Origin: Portulaca oleracea
Lineage: Eukaryota; Streptophyta; Magnoliopsida; Caryophyllales; Portulacaceae
Direction of reading: 5' to 3'
NCBI GenBank assembly: GCA_029582165.1
Contig: CM055886.1
Coordinates: 29,067,169-29,131,168 of the forward strand
Length of the DNA stretch: 64,000 nt
In this document: in pieces, positions 10,581 through 21,740 of the stretch
Position numbering within the stretch: position 1 is the stretch's first letter
Layout: every line of letters begins with the position of its first letter
Translations under genes and position numbers: made by a program
The notes under the pieces: generated by a model
Told to the model about the DNA's origin: nothing
The model's database searches: none
The model's input: only the letters and a program-made list of their open reading frames with translations

Positions 10581-12031
10581 TGATAAGTGCTTCTTATATA
10601 TATGAAAACTTGGTTGTTTTGATGAGAATTTGGGGAATGTTTGATATGATTATATTATTTTATGCCCGAATTTCCCATATTACGCTTGGTTTGGAGTTTG
10701 GTGAGTTTTGTAGGTAATTTGTGAAGAATCGATATAAACCGAGCCAAAAATCAAGTGTAGATCGAAGTTATGTGCATAAAGGACCAAGAAGTGAGAAGTT
10801 GGATCACCCAAGGCCCAAACAGTGGCTAAAGACCTCCTAGGCCCAAGATTGCAGTGACACGGGTGCCCAAAGAAGTGGCACGGGTCGTGTCTTTGTCCAG
10901 AGAGTGTGGAATTTGAAGCAGGGCAACGACACGGATAGTGCCTAGGGTGGCACGGTCCGTGTCAGTAGGGACACGGTCTGTGTCACCCCTGGCACGGTCC
11001 GTGTCGCCTGCGTCTCTTCATTTCCGGCGGTTTTGAGTTGCAATTTGCCTATATTATGCTGTTTTCAGCTGTTTTTGGAGGTAATCATCATTCTACCATC
11101 TTCCATTCCATAACCTAACCCTAATCCTAATCCATATCCTTCATCATTCATATTCCATCCACCATTGAAGATTGGGAGAAGATTGAAGATCGAAGAGCAA
11201 TTTGAACACACTTTGAAGTGGAGGAGCAAAAGTCCTCCATTGTTGATTTCTAGCAAGCTTGTTCTTCCCTTTGGTTTATTTCTCATTCTCTCATAGACTT
11301 TTACATGCTTTCTAGAGTAGATTTCAATTGCTTTGTAGTTTCAAACATGAGTAATGAGTAGTTCTTTTTAGTTTGGGGGATGAACCTTTGAAGTTGTTTG
11401 ATGAACTGACTTTGTTGGATTGAATGGACATGAATTTAGTTTGTTTCAATCTATTTGGCCTTTGAATTGATTTGATATTGTTTTTGCTTGATCACCAATT
11501 GCATGTAAATAGGTCATCGAATGAAGCACCGAAAGGAGAAGTTTGATTTCCCGAAAACCTAGGCTAAACTAATTATAATTGTCTAGACATAGAAGTTTTA
11601 ATTAGGGTTCTTGCGATAATTAGATCTTTAACCTTGATTAAATCAAAATAACAACGAAAGTAGGTGCTTGGTTAGTCTTGGCAATTCGCTCTAGTGACAT
11701 AATCTCATTGCGAAGTATTCTATGGAATTATCGAACCTTGATTGTGCAAACTAATGAAATGAGTGTTTAATCCACATAGTTGATTCATTACTTGACTTAG
11801 GTTTTATCCCCTGAATGTCTTTTTTATCTTGATTGATTCAGAAAAGTTTGTGTGAATATTAGTTTGTTTAGATCTTGATTGTGATTAGAATTAGAATTAG
11901 TTGCTTCAAACAAGAACCCGATCGACTTAGCGATCAACTAGGAGGCTAGTTCAGTGCGTTGAAAGGAAACGTCCCTGTGGGAACGACCTTGATTTATGTT
12001 ACAATTTCACCCGTGCACTTGCGGCTTATCA
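10581..12031 (+). repeat. 3' LTR of the Athila element
   Basis: The LTR starts TGATAAG and ends CTTATCA, a perfect 7-bp terminal inverted pair, and is 1451 bp long. It holds the second cluster of GGCACGGTCCGTGTC-type dyads (10856-11005). A degenerate telomere-like run, CCTAACCCTAATCCTAATCC, lies at about 11114-11133. The 5' LTR is outside the window, so age cannot be estimated. Confidence 0.88.
10856..11005 (+). repeat. Dyad motif cluster (GGCACGGTCCGTGTC type), LTR copy
   Basis: Copies are seen at 10856-10867, 10877-10891, 10928-10942, 10949-10963, 10970-10984 and 10991-11005. Three of them (10949, 10970, 10991) start 21 bp apart, or two helical turns. The pair at 10929-10961 is nearly identical to 2911-2943 in the pol-ORF spacer. 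Confidence 0.8.
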
Positions 12032-12690
12032 AAAAGCTCGGCTTGAAGCTCGCTGAGCTTTCAAAGTCAAGGCTCGGGCTCGATTCAATTCATATATCTT
12101 GGGCTTGGGCTCGGCTTGCACGTCGGCTCGGCTCAAATTTGTTTTAACTTTTTTAACTTAAAAATCTCCAAATTCAAATAAAAATCAAATAAATTTTTAA
12201 ATATTTATTAAAATTAACTAGAAAATATCATTTTTTTTACAATAAGGGTATTATCAAGCAAAGTTGAATATTAATGTTTGAGATTTACGGCGCTTAACAA
12301 TAAAACTAGAGAAAAACACTAAAACTAGTGATTTATGGAGCATAACCTATTTCCTACTTGAAATACATAAACGAGCTTATTCCTGGTGAGTTCCTCAACT
12401 TTCGCTTCAAATTAATCGTACAACTGCAAACTCTTTACTTTCTGGAGTTCTTCACATTTTCTGATAAAGAAAGGCCTGAGGTTAAGGCAGCTTCTATTCC
12501 CCGACTGCTAGCACCGCCTGCTGCTAAAATCAAGCCGAGCTTGAGCTGCGCCCCCTAGGCTCAGGCTAGACTCGATAGACATCCGAATTGAGCCAAACTT
12601 TGGTCAAACTGAGATCCAGCCGAGCTTTGACCGAGTCGAACCCAAGCGACTTGCAAGCATGCTCAGTTCAGTTACAACTGATGTATATAA
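12032..12690. repeat. Degenerate AGCTCGGCTCG-rich repeat split by the Athila insertion
   Basis: Directly outside the LTR the sequence is rich in GCTCGGCTCG/GGCTCGGGCTCG units (12033-12140). It has the opposite orientation (CAAGCCGAGCTTGAGC, about 12529-12660) towards the right end, with A/T-rich DNA between. This is the look of a common plant hAT-like non-autonomous repeat. No target duplication could be found because the left end lies beyond the Athila element. Confidence 0.45.
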
Positions 12691-14440
12691 TCTCACTAAG
12701 GACTTGAATTCATCAAGCTTACTACACCATAGAACAACAACGACCTCACGAAGGGATTGATAACCAAATCAGATGGTAGAAACAAGCAACAAGGAATGGA
12801 AGACTAGTGAAAACAAATATAGAACAAGTGTTTCGTATCTAATTTAGACACACCATTAATCACAAACACAAGATAGAACAAATGAGTTTCGATTGATACA
12901 GTCACACCACAATCAAACCTCACAAAGGGATGGTACTTGAATAGCTCTTTTGGATACAGACACACCACCAAACGATTGAAAACAAACTCTACACAACACC
13001 ACTTGATTAGCCAAATCAAGATATTGGAGTAGAAATTTTGAGAGTTTTAGATACTTACAAACAAGGAAAGCTCTTAGCTCACTCTATTTCATAAACGTCA
13101 TATTTAGCTAAAACTAATACAAGGAGTACTTATATAGACGACTGAAACAAAAGGCAGCAGCAAGCACACACACAAGCTGCTCAATTACACGATTAAGCTT
13201 TCCTAAGTGAGAAGAAAGCTCTAATATATATTAACTAAGCTAAGCACACAATAATTGAACGTCTACAACTCTTTAGCATGAAGTTTTCGTCCAATCTGGT
13301 GGCAAAACGGACCAATCACAGCAAAGGAAATGACACTTCCTCATTGGGCCTTCAAAACACTTATTCCAATCCCATTGTGACACCTTACACTTTTAAATAT
13401 CTCCTTCCATATTGAATCACCTGGGCGTCTTCCTTAGCATCCAAATAGGAGGGAAAAACGATTTCAAGGTGAAAAGACTAAAATACCCTTGCTAAAATGC
13501 CAAAATTTCAAACAGATCAAATTTGAGCTTCCCAGCGCAGGTTCATATTGTAAAGGTTGTGTAGGATGCAAACAAACTCCAAATAGATTGATCTTAGACA
13601 TTTTGGAAAGCTCATTCATCAATATACAAAAGTCTTCTAGGGAAAAAGTGGAGGAAAAGTCTCAATTTTGAGATATTGACACAAATAGAATAGATATCAT
13701 ATGAGATGAATGATACCCTAAACTACTTGTAATTTTCTTGGACCCTTGGATAGCTAGGTGATGCTCTTGTACCCATATGGCTCTATTGCACCCTCCATGA
13801 ACCTTGGGTCTCCAAATGTAAGACCAAGGCATGATGAATATACATCAATAACCCTATATACGACAATAATCTAGACTTTGATGATGTTTGATTCTATAGA
13901 TTATCACCAAGTTTCGTCCATTTTCACTCGGCGGGAGAGTAATGTGACGGTAGAATTGCCTTACATGTACTACCAAAATTTAAACAAACACTGATGCCTT
14001 GTTATTCTACCACCGACTTCTTACTTCCCTAGTTCAGATTATTGTCATATATATTGCAAGTTTAGATTATTTAACATCTTATTAGGCTGATCTGGTGAGC
14101 TTATTGCAGATATGAGCCTTGCAGCGCTACAAAGGTGCACACTGTCGGTTCTCTCATATTATCCTATGTCAGTGCGATTGAATGAACTCCTTGTCGGTAT
14201 GAGTGCTCATATAGCACCTGCGATGCCTAAGCCAAAAATGACTCACACATGGGATCTACCATGTAATATGCAAACAATTTCATGAGCTTTATAGCAAGTT
14301 GTTCGCATGTGAGCACCACTCTTTATTGTGAGTTGCTCACATGTGAGAGATACTCCCTATAAAACTTATCAAATCCTTTATGCTTGGCATTGTGGGTCAG
14401 TGGGTCCCATTTATAAGTCATTCTTTGCTACGACTAGGGC
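12691..14440. other. Intergenic DNA, nothing recognised
   Basis: The open frames are short (at most about 71 codons), and none has a recognisable domain, codon bias or splice-linked continuation. I see no tRNA, clear LTR end or inverted-repeat element. Confidence 0.5.
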
Positions 14441-14449
14441 TATAAAAGA

Positions 14450-15190
14450 GCCGAGTCGGTGAAAGCACCACTCGGGTTTAGTTTGTCAAAGTTCAACTCA
14501 ACTCAGATGTCTATTTTGCTGAGCTTTTAAGCCTAGGAAGCTTGGCTTGGTTAGAGCCGTTTAGTATTTTAAGTGGAAAGTGGGCTATGTTCTGTGGATA
14601 TAAGCAAATGTCAAATTCCTCCAAAAAAAAAAATTAAATGTGACATTAATTTAGATGTCTAAAATTAAACATTAAAGTAAAAGTTTAATAAATTCTCTTT
14701 ACATTTTTTAGTTAAGTTTTGTGAAACTCTAGGACTACTGTTTAAGGCTCCGTTCTTTTATACGGTTGGTACGGTGTGGTAATGCTGCGGTACAGTGGAA
14801 TTTGAAAAAGTATGGTAAAATGTGGTGAGTTATGGTAGATGGGGTGGGTGAGGAGAGATAATGTGAAAAGTAGATGAGAAAAGTGAGGAGAGGAAAAAGT
14901 GAAGAGATATATTAGTAATGATTATAGTGTGGTGTGGTGAAATGTGGTAGAAATTAAAGATTGCAGTGCAGTATGGTACCGCACCGCAACCTACCGCATA
15001 AAAAAAAAAGGAGCCTAAGGTCAACTTGATTATATCCTTGTTTAATAAATGATATTTCCTAGTTGCATTGCATAGATAACTATATTTTACTTGATTTTTG
15101 CTTTGATTTTTAAAAAAAAAACCTAACTAAAAAATTAAAAATAAAATAGAACAAGGTCACGGTCAAGCTTGAACTGAACCCAAGTTGAGT
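14450..15190. repeat. Degenerate hAT-like repeat hosting a Tourist-like MITE
   Basis: The left side (CTAGGGCTATAAAAGAGCCG at about 14446, then GAGTCGG and CTCGGGTTTAG) and the right side (CAAGCTTGAACTGAACCCAAG, about 15160-15180) look like the two ends of a GAGCCGAG-type repeat. The pairing is weak and no target duplication was found. The MITE at 14746-15015 lies inside it. Confidence 0.35.
14746..15015. mobile_element. Tourist-like (PIF/Harbinger) MITE
   Basis: This 270-bp element starts GGCTCCGTTCTTTTATACGG and ends in the inverted counterpart ...ACCGCATAAA...GGAGCC. It is flanked by TAA on both sides (14743-14745 and 15016-15018). A 3-bp TTA/TAA duplication and GGSYC-type ends are typical of PIF/Harbinger MITEs. 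The inner part is G/T-rich on one arm (GGTACGGTGTGG) and matched on the other (CCGCACCG). Confidence 0.8.
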
Positions 15191-15226
15191 TTAAACGTTA
15201 CAACTTACAAATTAGTAGGCTTCTAG

Positions 15227-15227
<1 letters not shown>

Positions 15228-15276
<49 letters not shown>
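15228..15276. repeat. (AT)n microsatellite
   Basis: About 24 uninterrupted TA/AT units. Confidence 0.97.
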
Positions 15277-15280
<4 letters not shown>

Positions 15281-15455
15281 GAGAGTTGTTTACACACTAA
15301 TAGTAGCTTGCAAATTTTACAGTGCACCATGATGAATCTACTTAGATCTGTTAGATACATTAGAATAAGTCAACCTTTTTATGTGGTGAATTAATCAGTG
15401 TAAAAAATTGATAAATTTTAGAAACATTGATGAATTTTATAATAGTGTTGATGAT

Positions 15456-16043
15456 AGGGATGATAATGGGTCGGGTTTGGGGTGGGTCCAGTCCAGCTGA
15501 AACCTGGACTTGCCAAATTTTTTTTGGACCCAAACCTGCCTCGTGATCCGATGGGTCCTAAAATTCAGACTCAGATCCAGACTCAGCAGGTCCACGGGTT
15601 CTTAGCGGATTCTTAAAGGGTCCAACTCTATTATGCCATTTTTTATTAGATTTATCAATTTAACATACATGTACGCATGTATAATAATAACTATTAGGTT
15701 TAAATACACTTATTTATAACATAATAAAAACATTTCAAAGGAAAAAAAAATAGTATATTAGGATTTTAGAAAATAGAAGTCAACACTTCAACATGCTCAA
15801 TACTGCCAGGAGTAGTGCAGTACTAGAGTTTTTATTTTTTCAAAGGAAAAAATTATATATGTTTATATTTTAATGGGTTCACGGGTCAGATTCGTGGGTC
15901 CGTGCTTGGACCCGGATCCACTATTCTTTTCCAGACCTGAACCTGCCCAGACCCACTGGGTCTAAAATTTTTAAACCCACACCCGTCTTAATGGACTGAG
16001 TCTGACAGGGTCCAGACCGGGTCCAATACCCATTGTCATCCCT
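15456..16043. mobile_element. hAT-like non-autonomous element, 588 bp
   Basis: The ends are AGGGATGATAATGGGT and its near-perfect inverted copy ACCCATTGTCATCCCT (one mismatch in 16). Subterminal parts are rich in GGGTCC/GGACCC words, in opposite sense on the two arms. AGGGATG ends suggest the hAT superfamily. The expected 8-bp duplication is not clear (GTTGATGA and GTTCTTTG share only part), so the superfamily is tentative. Confidence 0.65.
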
Positions 16044-16928
16044 GTTCTTTGGATTTGATAAAATGAGGTTTTGATGGATTGGATTGGATTTGATTGGATA
16101 AGTTATGATATTTTTCTGGGGAATTGTTTTTTAGAGATCGATTCTTTTTTTTGGAATTGTGTAAGGTTTGGATTGGATTGAAAAGAGTTACCAATCTAAA
16201 GAATAAATTGGATTTTATTATATATAAAAATATTGGTAAATTAATTTTATAAAATTTAATATCTTGGTGGATCCAAACAGGTACTCCAATATGTACCGGA
16301 TAACAATTGTGCTAGGGGGGGGGGGGTTTGAGTGTAAACTAGCGGAGCTGAGCCCTGTCCGAGTCGGCCAGGCTTGATATCGCTTCCGAGTTCCGTCCAA
16401 GTTTTAATGTTTTACATAGAGTCCCATGGAGCCCTAGAAAAGCCACTTTCACAAATACAGATCACTGACCCCATCTAGTACTGGGGTTCGAGCCTTTTAC
16501 ATTTTTTTTCATATTTTCCACACCTTTGCCAACACAATCGCGATTTACACCTTCTTTCATAAGCATTTCATCACTGATCACACCAGCGGAGACTACAATT
16601 CCATCCCTAACCCAGAAAACAAAAAAACATAAAAATCAAATTTAGGAAAAAAAATATCATCAAAACAAAACAAAAAGATATCTTTTTTCATTTCCCTTTT
16701 TCTGTTCCAACACAGTCTAAACTCTGATCTATACTTTCCTCCCTTCAAATCAAGCGGCTACCGGCTACCAAAACCTCTTGTCTTCTACACTCCCCGTTGC
16801 CGTTTGTTCCCATTTCTCTCTCTTTCTCTCTCTCCAACAACCCTTTACTTAAACCCACACCAGAACCCATCAACCTCTCTCTCTCATCCTTCTCTTTCTC
16901 TCTCTATCTCTCTCTAGGCTGAGCAAAA

Positions 16929-19900
16929 ATGGCTACCTCCATCTCTCTCTCCCAAGCCATCTCAGCCCGGTCTTCTCCCCGCCACCACACCTCCGCCGCC
17001 CGGATCCTCCCTTCTTCCCTCTTTCTCTCCTCCTCCTCTTCTCTCTCTTCTTCCTCCTCCTCCGTCTCCCTGAAATCATACAGGCGCGTCACTCCACGCG
17101 CTGCCGCCGTCGTCAAGGCTGCGGCGGTGGAGTCCCTGGACACTACTTCCGCCGAGAATACTGCCCTGATCGACAAATCCGTCAACGCGATCCGGTTCCT
17201 AGCGATCGACGCGGTTGAGAAGGCGAATTCGGGTCACCCGGGTCTGCCCATGGGTTGTGCTCCGATGGGCCACATTTTGTACGATGAGATCATGCGTTAC
17301 AACCCTAAGAATCCCTATTGGTTCAACCGTGATCGCTTTGTTTTGTCCGCCGGCCATGGATGTATGCTCCAGTATGCCCTTCTTCATTTGGCTGGCTATG
17401 ATAGTGTCACTGTAAGCACTTTTTCTCTCTCTCTCTCTCTTCTTTCACTCTCTATGATACTGGATCTTTGGATTTTGATGGCTGGGTGAATTGGGTTTCT
17501 CTTGTTTTAATCTGGGTATTCGATAGTTTGGGTTTATGCTTGTGCGATCAGATTGAGATTTCTGCCTCTGCTAGTTGTGAAAATGGAGACTTGAGGTTGA
17601 CTTAAGTTATGAATGTTTACTTGGGTATTCTTTGGCTTCATCTGGGTATCAGTGTTTGTTTTGCAGTTCATCTCAAGTCATTTGGTAGTGTTGTGAATTT
17701 GATTGGATGTCTACTGGTTTTGTGTCAAAGTTGTGGTTTTTCTCTCATGTTGATGTTCTTGAGTAGGCTGAAGTATGTAGGATGAAATTTTATTTTTAGC
17801 TTCTTGTTAATTGCGTTTGTCTTCTTGGGTAGGATGAAGGGCTGTTGCTTTCAAAACCTTCCAAGTATTTATGTTGATTCATACATTGAGTTTGTTGTAT
17901 TTGGTATATCACTGTCAGATGAAGTGTATGCATTTTTTTTCCCTTTAGGACTATAAAGTGAAAAAGTTTTGTATGTTTGTATATTGTAATTTTGCAAAAG
18001 ATTTGCCTAAGAGGCTCTTTTCTTTTGATGGTGTCATGATACATCAGGAAGAAGATTTGAAGAGCTTCCGTCAATGGGAAAGCAGGACTCCTGGTCACCC
18101 AGAGAACTTTGAGACTCCTGGTGTTGAAGTCACCACTGGTTAGAAACTTCCTTACTAAACTTTGATTCGGGTTTCGCCCTCAGATTTGTTTGTGTACACT
18201 TTCTTGGTATTTTACTTTGTCGAATGCTATGCTCACTGGTTTTGTTTTGTAGGTCCACTCGGGCAAGGAATCGCAAATGCTGTTGGGTTGGCCCTTGCAG
18301 AGAAGCACTTGGCTGCTCGGTTCAACAAGCCTGATATGGAGATTGTCGATCACTACACGTACGTTTCACATTTCCCCTTGTTTATAATTGGTGTTTGGAT
18401 CGTCTGATTATAGTGTCGTGTTCCTTATCTTGGTTATATGGTTTTGATTGATGCTTATAGATATGCGATATTGGGAGATGGTTGCCAAATGGAAGGTATT
18501 TCTCAGGAAGCGTGCTCCCTCGCAGGACACTGGGGACTTGGGAAGCTCATTGCCTTCTATGATGACAACCATATTTCCATAGACGGTAACACAGAGATTG
18601 CATTCACCGAGGATGTTGACAAGCGTTTTGAGGCCCTAGGATGGCATGTAATTTGGGTTAAGAATGGGAACAATGGCTATGATGAAATTCGTGCTGCCAT
18701 CAAAGAAGCCAAGGCTGTTAAGGATAAACCAACTTTGATCAAGGTACTAAAAGTTTCTTAGACAAGTGCTACTAGCACAAGTTAGCTGTGTGGTTGTGGA
18801 ATGTGTCGCTAACTCTATGCTTGCAGGTGACAACTACTATCGGTTATGGTTCTCCGAACAAAGCAAACTCATACAGTGTCCACGGGAGTGCCTTGGGAGC
18901 CAAGGAAGTCGAAGCTACAAGGCAAAATCTCGAATGGGCCCATGAGCCATTCCACGTGCCTGAGGATGTTAAGAAGTAAGTTATTGTGAGACATCGTGTG
19001 TCACGTCTTCTTCCACTTGATGCTTAGAACGAAAATTCCACTGAATAATCTTATCTAAAACCTGTCTGATTCTGTTGGCAGGCATTGGAGTCGCCACACC
19101 CCCGAGGGAGCAGCTCTTGAGGCTGAATGGAATGCCAAGTTTGCTGAATATGAAAACAAGTACAAAGAAGATGCTGCTGAGTTGAAGTCTATTATCACCG
19201 GTGAATTACCTGCTGGCTGGGAGAAGGCACTGCCTGTAAGTTCTGCTTTTAACTAAAGATCATTTCACGTATTGATAATAGCACGCGTATTTCTGAATTC
19301 TGCATTAGAGACGAGACATAAATAGTCATAGACTTCCCCTCATAAAGATGACATTTTGATCCCATTGCAGACATACACCACAGAGAGCCCAGCTGATGCT
19401 ACTAGAAATCTATCCCAACAATGCCTAAACGCACTCGCCAATGTCCTTCCCGCTTTCCTCGGTGGAAGTGCTGATCTTGCTTCCTCCAACATGACCCTAC
19501 TGAAAGCCTTTGGAAACTTCCAGAAGGACACCCCTGCAGAAAGGAACTTGAGATTCGGAGTGAGGGAACACGGGATGGGAGCCATCTGCAATGGGATAGC
19601 CCTGCACAGCCCCGGGTTCATCCCATACTGTGCAACCTTCTTTGTCTTCACCGACTACATGCGCGCTTCCATAAGGATGGCCGCCTTGTCACAGGCTGGC
19701 GTCATCTTCGTGATGACCCATGACTCGATCGGGCTCGGGGAGGACGGCCCGACCCACCAGCCCATTGAGCACTTGGCCAGCTTCAGGGCAATGCCAAACG
19801 TCTTCATGCTCCGCCCGGCTGACGGAACCGAGACCGCCGGGGCCTACAAGGTGGCAGTCAAGCACCGTAAGACACCTTCCATCCTCGCCCTTTCCCGGCA

Positions 19901-20333
19901 AAAGCTCCCCCAGCTCGCCGGGACCTCCGTTGAGGGAGTCGAGAAGGGCGGTTACGTAATTTCCGACAACTCAACGGGGAACAAGCCGGGCGTCATCCTC
20001 ATGGGAACCGGGTCGGAGCTGGAGATTGCCGAGAAGGCCGCGGAGGACCTGAGAAAGGAAGGAAAGTCTGTGAGAGTGGTGTCGCTCATTTCATGGGAGC
20101 TCTTCGACGCTCAATCAGACTCCTATAAAGAAAGCGTGCTGCCTGCTGACGTCACTGCTAGGGTCAGCATCGAGGCCGGATCGACATTCGGGTGGTTGAA
20201 ATATGTGGGTAGCAAGGGCAAGGCCATTGGGATTGACCGGTTTGGTGCCAGTGCACCAGCTGGAAAGATATACAAGGAGTTCGGGATCACGAAAGAGGCC
20301 GTGATCGAAGCAGCTAAGTCCCTTTCTTCTTAA
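16929..20333 (+). CDS. TKL: Transketolase, chloroplastic
   Basis: Exons: 16929-17411, 18048-18138, 18253-18358, 18461-18743, 18827-18975, 19082-19235 and 19371-20333. All introns are GT-AG and the phases join to 742 aa, the usual length of plant plastid transketolases. The enzyme moves two-carbon units between sugar phosphates with thiamine diphosphate, in the Calvin cycle and pentose phosphate pathway, and yields erythrose 4-phosphate for the shikimate pathway. The first ~70 residues are Ser/Ala/Arg-rich and acid-free, as in a stroma transit peptide. GHPGLPMG, the cofactor motif GDGCQMEG (exon 4), the catalytic Glu in [10 protein letters not shown] and [15 protein letters not shown] (exon 7) are all present. 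The ATG sits in a good context (AAAATGGC). The leader just before it (16812-16918) is CT-rich, common in highly expressed photosynthesis genes. No defect is seen. Confidence 0.97.
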
Positions 20334-20667
20334 GACAGACATGGTGTTTTGTGTCCCATGATTCGAAGCAAAGGTGTTGTTGAGTTTGCAGCAACTGGGC
20401 TATGGTAGTTAGGACACGGAATTGTTGGTGAAAATGCCTGGGTTTTCTCATCTGAGAATAACGAGAGAATAAGTTTGGTGTTTTTGTTATATTCTTCCTC
20501 CCCAAAAGCAGAAGCTGATAAATACGGAATGAAATTCAGGGCATGCCAAATTGGAACTGAAAGGGAAACTGTCTGTCTAGTAGAGATTTTTACAATTTGG
20601 AAGAGCTGAGCTTTTGGATTGTTGTAAAACCTTAGTAGTTTGTGCTATTCTTCAGTCACACATCAAT

Positions 20668-20705
20668 TTCTGTTTTCTGTTTTCTGTTTTCTGTTTTCTG
20701 TTCTC
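20668..20705. repeat. (TTTTCTG)n minisatellite
   Basis: About five tandem copies of a 7-bp unit lie in the transketolase 3' flank. Confidence 0.95.
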
Positions 20706-20857
20706 TTTGATCCAGAATTTGTCAATGATTTTTATAAAGCAATTTGCAGTACTTTTAAGAATTATGATAATATTTTCCCTTACAAAGTTAAACTTATTAA
20801 TCTTTATATAACAAATCATTATATATATTAAGTTAATTGACAAAGTTTTAACAAATT

Positions 20858-21072
20858 GGGGTTTTGATTCTAAATAATTCGAAATTAGAGGTGAGTGATT
20901 AAAAATAATCTAAATTTAAGGGTATCAAATCAGCTTTCTGACGTCGGAATTTAATTTTGGTTTAACAATAGTAAATTGGTTAAAATTTCGATACATTCTC
21001 AGCCGAAAAAATTAATTTAGATTATTTTCTATCATTCACCTCTAATTTTGGATTATTTAAAGTCAAAATCTC
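20858..21072. mobile_element. Foldback MITE, Mutator-like, short family member
   Basis: The left arm (GGGGTTTTGATTCTAAATAA..., 20858-20910) matches the inverted right arm (...CACCTCTAATTTTGGATTAT, then TCAAAATCTC). The inner part holds GACGTCGGAAT. The arm sequence (AATTCGAAATTAGAGGT) is clearly related to the larger element at 39944-40533, which has a 9-bp target duplication. Here the flanking 9-mers (TAACAAATT and TAAAAAAAA) are only partly alike. Confidence 0.6.
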
Positions 21073-21204
21073 TAAAAAAAATTGACAAATATAATTTGGG
21101 AGCGTGATTATGGCTACTCTGCATGTTAAAAGGGCCATTGGTCCATAGAATAATTAGTGATAACCTACATTACACCACCAAAAGAAAAACCTGCATCAAA
21201 TAAT

Positions 21205-21740
21205 TTAGACAGCGTTCTTAGCTGATAAAATTATCTTAACCTAATCTAGTTTTATCTTATGATCTAAAAGAAAATAATTTATTTTTAGATAATTTATATT
21301 TAAAACTTTTTATTCAACTCACAAAATTATTTAAAAATAAAAAAGAAATATATGGTGTGATATTTAGCTACTTCCACTACTCCCTCCTTTCCATATTATT
21401 TGTCACTTTAACTAACTTTCTTTTTTCTCATCATATCTGTCACTTTATAATTCCAATGATACATTAATTACTAATTTATCAAATTAAGCTTATTAATTAC
21501 ATTTTTTTCTTCAATTTTTCTTTTTTATTCACCTTTTTCCTTTTTTTATTCACCATTTTATTCAAGTTTTATACATTTCCAATAAGCTAAATTAATGTAG
21601 ATGGAAGTTTTCTTGGTTTTTGAAATTATGTCTAGAGTGACAATTAAAATGGGAAGGAGGGAGTACCTTTTTTTTATCTAACTATCTTAATCTAACATTA
21701 TTTTACCTAATTTAATTTTACACCCTTAAAAAATATGATT
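21205..21740 (-). mobile_element. A/T-rich MITE, interrupted by a Stowaway element
   Basis: Read on the minus strand, 21250-21365 closely matches 24310-24440 on the plus strand (shared GTGAGTTGAATAAA...AATATAAATTA), so both are copies of one family. This copy is split by the Stowaway-like element at 21380-21663. The outer ends (GCGTTCTTAGCTGATAAAAT and the matching right end) are approximate. Confidence 0.55.
21380..21663. mobile_element. Stowaway-like (Tc1/mariner) MITE
   Basis: The ends are CTCCCTCCTTTCC and the inverted GGAAGGAGGGAG, flanked by TA on both sides (21378-21379 and 21664-21665). The inverted arms extend to ATTATTTGTCAC / GTGACAATTAAAAT. A TA duplication with CTCCCTCC ends is the hallmark of Stowaway MITEs. 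Length is 284 bp. Confidence 0.9.

Larger units (their letters stand above)
1..12031 (+). mobile_element. Athila-type Ty3/gypsy retrotransposon, 3' part (5' end outside window)
   Basis: A decayed LTR retrotransposon enters from the left edge. In order it has reverse transcriptase, RNase H and integrase (1-2429), a spacer (2430-4029), an extra ORF in the env position (4030-5303), a long A-rich non-coding tail, a purine-rich tract and a 3' LTR (10581-12031). An extra ORF after integrase and a long non-coding tail are the known layout of the plant Athila lineage. The tail is interrupted by an unrelated solo LTR (7010-10385). Every ORF is broken, so the element cannot be autonomous. The base after the LTR starts AAAAG, the expected place for a target duplication, but the left partner is outside the window. 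Assignment to Athila rather than another Ty3/gypsy lineage is by layout and ORF character, not by a database search. Confidence 0.85.

Noticed and set aside
11112..11133. Interstitial telomere repeat
   Set aside because: Only two to three degenerate CCTAAACC-like units inside the Athila LTR.
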